Assembly: GCA_001717015.1 (NCBI GenBank) | Contig: MAGV01000083.1 | Coordinates: forward strand, 33,599 to 44,898 | DNA from: Candidatus Methanosuratincola petrocarbonis (ex Vanwonterghem et al. 2016) | Lineage (GTDB): Archaea > Thermoproteota > Methanomethylicia > Methanomethylicales > Methanomethylicaceae | DNA: 11,300 nucleotides | Direction: 5' to 3' | Shown here: piece after piece, positions 7,576-11,300 of the stretch | Layout of the letters: every line of letters begins with the position of its first letter | Numbering within the stretch: the first letter of the stretch is position 1 | The notes under the pieces: model-generated | Seen by the model: only the letters and a program-made list of their open reading frames with translations | What the model was told of the DNA's origin: nothing | Databases searched by the model: none | Made by a program: the position numbers and the translations under genes

Positions 7576-7800
7576 TCAGAGCTCAATTAGCGATTCGGTC
7601 TTGTACACTCCCTCGATCGCATTTATCTTCCTAATGAGAGGAGTGATGTCTTCCCTCTTCTCGACCTCGCAGAATGCGACTATGTCGAACCTCCCAAAAG
7701 TAGGGAATGTTTCTACCACTCCTGGTATCTTCTCCAGCTTCTTCACCACGTCCAATATGGAGACTTTCTCTGCGTTAATCAGTATGCACACCTGGATCAT
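7576..7800 (-). CDS. Stand-alone Lrp/AsnC ligand-binding (RAM) domain protein, second copy
   Basis: This 74-residue protein is only the regulation-of-amino-acid-metabolism (RAM, AsnC C-terminal) domain, with no helix-turn-helix. It shows the expected beta-alpha-beta layout ('VCILINAEKV', then a helix to 'IPGVVETFPTFG') and the hallmark 'GRFDIVAFCEV', ending in a strand 'EGVYKTESLIEL'. Such proteins form dimers or higher rings that bind amino acids and can mix with full-length Lrp partners. The start is ATG 7800, with a GAGG that overlaps the stop of the preceding paralogue. The 10-base gap suggests translational coupling. It is clearly a paralogue of the upstream gene, though the two have diverged well. 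The bound amino acid cannot be read from the sequence. Confidence 0.88.
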   Translation of the reverse strand: MIQVCILINAEKVSILDVVKKLEKIPGVVETFPTFGRFDIVAFCEVEKREDITPLIRKINAIEGVYKTESLIEL

Positions 7801-7810
7801 CTTTCCAACC

Positions 7811-8041
7811 TCACAGAAGTGTTTCGATCAGCGTCTCGGTCGAGATTACCCCATCTATCTTGGCTATCTCATAAACTGCAACCCCGAGCTTTTCCAGATT
7901 CTTGAACTCGAACTCGGCGACAATATCGAAAGCGCCAAGCGTTTCGAAAGCCCTTTTCACGTCTTTCATCTCCTTTATCTTCTCCAGGGCATACGGATCC
8001 TTGCCTGGCTTGCAGTGGACAAGAATGCATGCGAGAGGCAT
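7811..8041 (-). CDS. Stand-alone Lrp/AsnC ligand-binding (RAM) domain protein, first copy
   Basis: This 76-residue protein is a RAM domain without a DNA-binding part: strand 'ACILVHCKPG', helix 'DPYALEKIKEM', hallmark 'LGAFDIVAEFEF', second helix and closing strand 'ISTETLIETLL'. The start is ATG 8041 with GGAG at 8051-8054, 9 bases upstream. It is the first gene after the internal promoter near 8079-8086, heading an apparent operon of two RAM genes and the GH3-like gene. Its position just downstream of a methyl-transfer operon is consistent with sensing an amino acid product, perhaps methionine; that is inference from position only. The RAM identification is firm. Confidence 0.88.
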   Translation of the reverse strand: MPLACILVHCKPGKDPYALEKIKEMKDVKRAFETLGAFDIVAEFEFKNLEKLGVAVYEIAKIDGVISTETLIETLL

Positions 8042-8078
8042 TTCAGGTCACTCCTGTCTGATTATCGGTCTTTCGCTC

Positions 8079-8086
8079 TATTTATG
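8079..8086 (-). promoter_or_regulatory. TATA-like box before the RAM/GH3 genes
   Basis: On the minus strand CATAAATA lies in the 62-base gap after the mtrH-like stop, 37 bases before the ATG at 8041. This spacing predicts a short leader that contains the GGAG. It suggests the RAM and GH3 genes can be transcribed apart from the methyltransferase operon. Confidence 0.45.
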
Positions 8087-8103
8087 CTTCTCTAGATCGA
8101 CCA

Positions 8104-8994
8104 TCAGCCGAGCTTGGGAAGGAACTTGAAGAGCGGGTGGTCCTTGTCTATCTGCCTCTCTCCAGAAAGCCTAGCTCCGTATGCCTTAATCGCCTCGACC
8201 ACTGCCACTGCCTCGAATATGTAGGTTGATGCCTTGAGGGGGCCGTAGATTATGAAATCTGCGCCTCCAATCTGCACCATGGTGTTCAAGGCTGCGTTGA
8301 TCGCCCTCGCGCTCTTTCTGGACACCCTCTTCTTGATCAGAGTTTGATAAGCTGCATTCGACGGCGCGCACCCGCACGGTAGACCCAACTCCTTCCTTAT
8401 CAGTTTCATAGACTCGACTGCGAGGTGGGTGCTGGTGAAGTCGATTATCCCGACATCGACAGCAGCCCCTTCGACCCCTGCAGATTCGCACTTGCCCAAG
8501 AGCACGTCCTTGAGCAGCGCCAACTTCTCTTCCGGGTAGACGGACGACGGGTCTAGGGTCTGGATTATTGCAAACCTGATCTTGTTGGCGCTCAGCTCGG
8601 AAAGCTCTGTCTCGGTTGTGCATGTTGACACTGAGTTCACGCCGCACCTTGCATTGATCCCTATTTCCAGAGCCTTCCTATACCCTGCAACCCGCGTCTC
8701 CTCGTTAAGGCCGCCGATCAGAAGCGGGCTTTCGGTCAACTCGGAGAGCATGCCGATGTACTTGCACATCGCTTCGGGCGTCTCGGCAATAACATCGATA
8801 GCATGCGGCAACCCAACGCGCCTCGCAATCCTCTCTGCAGTCTCCAGTTCGCTTTCGACCCTCTTCCTATTGACCTCGCCCGTCCGGTGATCGGAGACCT
8901 TCTTGTCGCCTCTGTAGAAGAGGCTCCCTATGAGGACTGGCTTTCCGAAGACCCCGAATTTTGCATCCCCCAGCATATATGGCGGTGCCCTCAT
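8104..8994 (-). CDS. MtrH-family methyltetrahydropterin:corrinoid methyltransferase
   Basis: MtrH is the subunit of the methanogen Mtr complex that moves the methyl group from methyl-tetrahydromethanopterin to a corrinoid. Stand-alone homologues do the same with separate corrinoid proteins. The product has 296 residues, close to the family length. It shows the MtrH-like N-terminal 'KPVLIGSLFYRGDKKVSD', the TIM-barrel segment 'IDVIAETPEAMCKYI' (67-80), 'LLIGGLNEETR', 'GIIDFTSTHL', 'PCGCAPSNAAYQT' (206-218) and 'GADFIIYGPLKAS' (244-256). The start is ATG 8994, overlapping the upstream TGA as ATGA; an earlier ATG at 9099 adds 35 residues read through the neighbouring gene out of frame and was rejected. 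No other Mtr subunits are present, so this is a soluble enzyme. It probably charges the corrinoid protein encoded two genes upstream. Confidence 0.88.
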   Translation of the reverse strand: MRAPPYMLGDAKFGVFGKPVLIGSLFYRGDKKVSDHRTGEVNRKRVESELETAERIARRVGLPHAIDVIAETPEAMCKYIGMLSELTESPLLIGGLNEETRVAGYRKALEIGINARCGVNSVSTCTTETELSELSANKIRFAIIQTLDPSSVYPEEKLALLKDVLLGKCESAGVEGAAVDVGIIDFTSTHLAVESMKLIRKELGLPCGCAPSNAAYQTLIKKRVSRKSARAINAALNTMVQIGGADFIIYGPLKASTYIFEAVAVVEAIKAYGARLSGERQIDKDHPLFKFLPKLG

Positions 8995-9869
8995 CTTGCC
9001 TCTTCCTCCGCCTCCCTGACTGCCCTGACCATCTCCCTCAGCTTCCCGACTGCAACCGCCCTGTCGAGCGCCCGCAATCCGCAGTCGGGGTGCACCCATG
9101 CTATGTTTTCAGGTTTATAGGCTGCAAAAAGCCTGTCCAGCAGCTGCCTGATTGCGCCCTTTTCCTCGACCTTGTTCTCCATGGAGCTAACGCATCCTGC
9201 ACCGAGCTTCTTCCCATGATCCTCGATCGCTTTCCTGTCTACAGCATCGAAGTTGCCTGGGTTGTCCTTGAAGGCGAAGCTGAGTATGTCTAACCCATCG
9301 ATCCTCACGATCTCCCGGAATGATCTCTTCAGATTGCCGCATACGTGTAGTGCCTTTACGCCCTTCACATTGGAAGTGACCGACTCAAGAGCTCTCTTAG
9401 CAAGGTCCATCGGGGCTCCTATTGAGAAGCTGGGCTCATCAAACTGGAAGGTGGTGAAGCCGTGCTTGCTTATGATCTCAGCCTCGACTGCAAGCGCCTC
9501 CCCAATGTCTGTATACAGCTTTTCATCGCGGAAACCGCTGTATGGCGCGCTAGGTGTGAGCTCTGAGAAGAAAGCCATCGTCACAGGGCCCGTTATTATG
9601 GCTTTGACCTCGCAAGTTCCCAAAGCGGTCCTTTTTGCATGGATCAGGTCTTGAACCAACGGGGTCTCCTCTGGTGGGCAGACCTTCCCTGTAATCATCG
9701 TCCTTCCGTCTTTGATCTCGAATCCCGGTATGTGGTCAGCAAAGTATGCGACCATGTCCTTCCTTGTCTGCCCGTCGCTAATGATGTCGATCCCTGCCTC
9801 GATCTGATCCCTGACAGCGCTCTCGATAGCCTCCAGCCCCGAACCCGTAACCGGGTGGCTGCCGATCAC
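8991..9869 (-). CDS. Core MetE-like (UroD/MetE superfamily) zinc methyltransferase
   Basis: Short MetE homologues holding only the C-terminal catalytic barrel use methyl-corrinoid proteins instead of folate to methylate homocysteine. The related MtaA/MtbA enzymes methylate coenzyme M. This protein, about 292 residues, shows 'GSHPVTGSG' at the N-terminus, 'ITGPVTMA' (92-99), 'FQFDEPSFS' (141-149), the zinc pair 'HVCGN' (His175, Cys177) and 'HPDCGLRAL' (Cys263). The usual zinc-site Glu, in the family's '(H)EF' segment, seems to be Ala199 ('ILSFAFKDNPGN'). The listed start is GTG 9869, but homology suggests translation begins 12 bases earlier at ATA 9881, overlapping the upstream TAA, since 'KTTVIGSHP' matches the family N-terminus. 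It sits between the corrinoid and mtrH-like genes with coupled ends. Methionine synthase is the likely role, with another thiol acceptor possible. Confidence 0.82.
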   Translation of the reverse strand: MIGSHPVTGSGLEAIESAVRDQIEAGIDIISDGQTRKDMVAYFADHIPGFEIKDGRTMITGKVCPPEETPLVQDLIHAKRTALGTCEVKAIITGPVTMAFFSELTPSAPYSGFRDEKLYTDIGEALAVEAEIISKHGFTTFQFDEPSFSIGAPMDLAKRALESVTSNVKGVKALHVCGNLKRSFREIVRIDGLDILSFAFKDNPGNFDAVDRKAIEDHGKKLGAGCVSSMENKVEEKGAIRQLLDRLFAAYKPENIAWVHPDCGLRALDRAVAVGKLREMVRAVREAEEEAR

Positions 9870-9877
9870 TGTCGTCT

Positions 9878-10525
9878 TTATCTTCTTGATGCCTTCTCCC
9901 CCCCGAGCATCTCCCTTGCTATCCTGACTGCTTCCTTTGCGTCAACTCCGTAAGCATCAGCGCCTATCTCCATCGCGATCTTTTCACTCATAGCAGCTCC
10001 GCCGACCATGAACCTGACTGAAGGGTTGTTCGCCTTAACCTTCTTTATTATTTCGGCTGCCTTTCTCACGTCGGAAGTGAGCAGGACCGAGAGGCCTATG
10101 ACCTGTACGCTGTTCGCGGCGCTCTGGACCTTGTCGGGCGTTAGCATAGTCCCGAGATCCAACACATCAAAGCCATCCGAGACGAGCATTGCCGCAACAA
10201 GCGTTTTGCCTATGTCGTGCGGGCCCAGCGACCCGATTGCGAGCCTCCCCTTGCCTGCCCTTGCTATGCCGCCTCGACTCTGAATGGCTGGTATGACCAA
10301 ATTCAGCGCTACCTTTGCGGCGTTGGCCGCCCTCATTACCTCAGGCAAGAACAGCTCTTGCGCCTCGAAGAGATCCCCGACCTCTTTCAACCCCTCTGCT
10401 ATCAGATCCGCTATCCTGACCGGATCTTCGCCGTTGTTCAAGAGCTGCTTTGTCGCCTCAAGAGCCGTCCTCGAATCCTGGCTGATTAAGGCATCCTTTA
10501 GCCTTTTAAGAAGGTCGTCGGACAA
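9878..10525 (-). CDS. Corrinoid (B12)-binding methyl carrier protein
   Basis: This protein carries a methyl group on a bound corrinoid between two methyltransferases, as do MtbC, MtaC and the middle part of MetH. The 215 residues split into a helical cap domain (about 1-85, 'IADLIAEGLKEVGDLFE', 'FLPEVMRAANAAK') and a Rossmann-type B12 domain (about 90-208). The lower axial ligand is His103 in 'GPHDIGKT'; the family pattern DxHxxG is broken because position 101 is Gly rather than Asp. The Ser of the ligand triad is present ('GLSVLLTS', Ser146), as is the nucleotide-tail motif 'MVGGAAMSEKIAMEIGAD'. The start is TTG 10525 with GGAGG 7 bases upstream. It is first in a minus-strand operon with the MetE-like and MtrH-like genes, and its TAA overlaps the probable next start. 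Confidence 0.92.
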   Translation of the reverse strand: MSDDLLKRLKDALISQDSRTALEATKQLLNNGEDPVRIADLIAEGLKEVGDLFEAQELFLPEVMRAANAAKVALNLVIPAIQSRGGIARAGKGRLAIGSLGPHDIGKTLVAAMLVSDGFDVLDLGTMLTPDKVQSAANSVQVIGLSVLLTSDVRKAAEIIKKVKANNPSVRFMVGGAAMSEKIAMEIGADAYGVDAKEAVRIAREMLGGEKASRR

Positions 10526-10577
10526 TTTTCCCCCTCCAGCATTGTAGGATTATCGACCCCTCAAGCTTATCCCGCAA

Positions 10578-10590
10578 AAAGTTAAATAGA
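10578..10590. promoter_or_regulatory. A/T-rich divergent promoter core between corrinoid-protein and ACT genes
   Basis: AAAGTTAAATAGA reads as a TATA-like box on the plus strand about 40-45 bases before the ACT ATG at 10631. On the minus strand TCTATTTAAC lies about 57 bases before the TTG at 10525. The same block could therefore serve both directions, or the minus-strand box may lie elsewhere in the 105-base gap. The ACT gene has GGTG (10621-10624) 6 bases before its ATG. Confidence 0.4.
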
Positions 10591-10630
10591 TTTTCTTTTC
10601 ATTCAACCAATGTTCCCTCTGGTGTAGTCT

Positions 10631-10891
10631 ATGGAAAACAAATACTTGGTGGCAATCGCGGTTGGACCTGATAGGCCCGGTCTCATCTCTGAGATAACTT
10701 CTGTGATAGCTGACTTCGGCTACAACATCGAAGAAATGGATCAGGTTGTGATGAAAGAGATCTTTATCCTGGCACTCCTGATCAACATCTCTATAAAAGT
10801 AGGTGCGCTTGAAGAACTCCGGAGGAAGCTGTCCCACAGGTGCAGCGAATTGGGACTAGAGGTGACATTCTATTACGCTGGATCAAAGTAA
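10631..10891 (+). CDS. Stand-alone ACT domain protein (apparent first ACT domain of a split SerB)
   Basis: The 86 residues form one ACT domain: strand 'YLVAIAVGPDRPGLISEITSVI', where the 'GxDRPG' turn is the usual ligand-site signature, then 'YNIEEMDQVVMKEIFILALLI', helix 'LEELRRKLSHRCSELG' and strand 'LEVTFYYA'. ACT domains bind amino acids and often give feedback control. Many archaeal phosphoserine phosphatases begin with exactly this kind of ACT domain and then a second one. Here the first is closed by TAA at 10889, and the second starts 4 bases later in the +1 frame. It may be a separate regulatory subunit acting on the following enzyme, or the front part of a broken or frameshifted gene. 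The start is ATG 10631 with GGTG upstream. Confidence 0.8.
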   Translation: MENKYLVAIAVGPDRPGLISEITSVIADFGYNIEEMDQVVMKEIFILALLINISIKVGALEELRRKLSHRCSELGLEVTFYYAGSK

Positions 10892-10895
10892 GATA

Positions 10896-11300
10896 GTGCT
10901 GACTGTGGTGGGTAAAGACAGACCAGGGATTGTTGCTGCTGTTTCGGGAGTGCTTGCACGATTCCATGCAAACATATTGAAGACGAGGGCTGCGACAGTT
11001 TTCAACGACCTTTTCGCAATGGTGATGGTCGTAGAGACACGTTATGCAACGATTAATAAAGCAGATCTGATAAACATACTGAAAAGGAGCTGCGATGGTA
11101 TCGGGCTAGCTCTGGCAGCCGAGAACTGCGAGAGCTATAAATGCGGAAAGAAAGTGATCGTATTCGACCTAGACGGGACTTTGATCGACCAAGAAGTGAT
11201 TGAAGAGCTGGCAAAGGCTGCTGGCGTTGGAGAAGAGGTCAAGCGGATTACCAGGCTCGCCATGGAGGGGAAGATGAACTTCCTTGAGGCTCTCAGGAGG
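10896..11300 (+). CDS. serB: Phosphoserine phosphatase with N-terminal ACT domain, cut by window edge
   Basis: SerB removes phosphate from O-phosphoserine, the last step of serine synthesis. I translated this frame by hand: it is open from a stop at 10863-10865 to the end of the window. An ACT domain ('VVGKDRPGIVAAVSGVL', about 4-75) leads into a haloacid-dehalogenase domain with nucleophile motif 'VFDLDGTLID' (Asp91 and Asp93 from the GTG) and the SerB-like 'EVIEELAKAAGVGEEV' and 'AMEGKMNFLEAL'. The rest lies beyond base 11300. The first usable start is GTG 10896, 4 bases after the upstream TAA. There is no strong ribosome-binding site (a weak GGAT at 10880), so it would depend on coupling to the ACT gene. 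A single-base change near 10889 would join both into a two-ACT SerB. Confidence 0.85.
   Translation, partial: MLTVVGKDRPGIVAAVSGVLARFHANILKTRAATVFNDLFAMVMVVETRYATINKADLINILKRSCDGIGLALAAENCESYKCGKKVIVFDLDGTLIDQEVIEELAKAAGVGEEVKRITRLAMEGKMNFLEALRR

Noticed and set aside
7542..7586. Longer N-terminus for the GH3-like protein from a TTG at 7586
   Set aside because: It overlaps the RAM gene, has no ribosome-binding site and adds residues unlike the family. ATG 7541 has GGTG at proper distance.
7601..8095. 164-residue plus-strand open frame across both RAM genes
   Set aside because: It is antisense to two well-supported genes, and its composition has no family features.
8995..9099. Longer N-terminus for the MtrH-like protein from an ATG at 9099
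   Set aside because: The 35 added residues are Gly/Arg-rich and come from the out-of-frame end of the MetE-like gene. The ATG at 8994 gives an ATGA overlap and a normal family start.
10550..10837. Minus-strand open frame antisense to the ACT gene
   Set aside because: The ACT domain on the plus strand is unmistakable, and the antisense frame spans the promoter region.
10880..10900. Programmed +1 frameshift as the settled explanation for the SerB split
   Set aside because: AAG-TAA-G offers poor re-pairing in the +1 frame and no stimulator is visible. It is kept only as one option beside coupling and error.

Overview
The window looks archaeal. Supporting signs are a nurA-herA nuclease/helicase pair, a tetrahydromethanopterin S-methyltransferase subunit H (MtrH) homologue, a catalytic-core-only MetE homologue, stand-alone Lrp/AsnC ligand-binding (RAM) proteins, ACT-domain SerB sequences, A/T-rich TATA-like boxes about 35-58 bases before the first genes of operons, and GGAG/GGTG ribosome-binding sites. 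Base composition is near 50% GC. The mix fits an anaerobic TACK-type archaeon such as a Bathyarchaeia-like lineage, but no marker here fixes the phylum. I see no tRNA, rRNA, CRISPR array, insertion sequence or prophage. Gene density is high, and no gene-free stretch exceeds about 130 bases.

Left part (1-5260). A minus-strand operon encodes an enlarged NurA nuclease followed by a HerA hexameric translocase that runs off the left edge. It is divergent from a plus-strand pair: a degenerate, shortened pyrroline-5-carboxylate-reductase-like protein and a complete endonuclease IV (Nfo) with all nine metal ligands. DNA repair is the theme.

Middle part (5260-6420). Two small membrane proteins of unknown function lie divergent to each other. 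One is a four-helix protein on the minus strand. The other, on the plus strand, joins a zinc ribbon, a very charged linker and four membrane helices.

Right part (6411-10525, minus strand). In transcription order this holds a corrinoid-binding protein, a MetE-core-like zinc methyltransferase and an MtrH-like pterin methyltransferase, all tightly overlapped. After an internal promoter come two tandem RAM-domain proteins and a short GH3-type acyl-adenylating enzyme. The first three genes look like a three-subunit methyl-transfer machine: methyl-tetrahydropterin to corrinoid protein to a thiol acceptor. It resembles a dismantled MetH in which a MetE-type zinc domain replaces the homocysteine domain. 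The corrinoid protein lacks the usual Asp before its axial His, and the MetE-like protein lacks the usual zinc-site Glu, so the acceptor and chemistry may differ from ordinary methionine synthesis.

Right edge (10631-11300, plus strand). A stand-alone ACT domain is followed after 4 bases by an ACT-phosphoserine phosphatase that runs off the window. Together they look like an archaeal two-ACT SerB split by a +1 frame change. Serine (a one-carbon source) and methyl transfer thus lie back to back.
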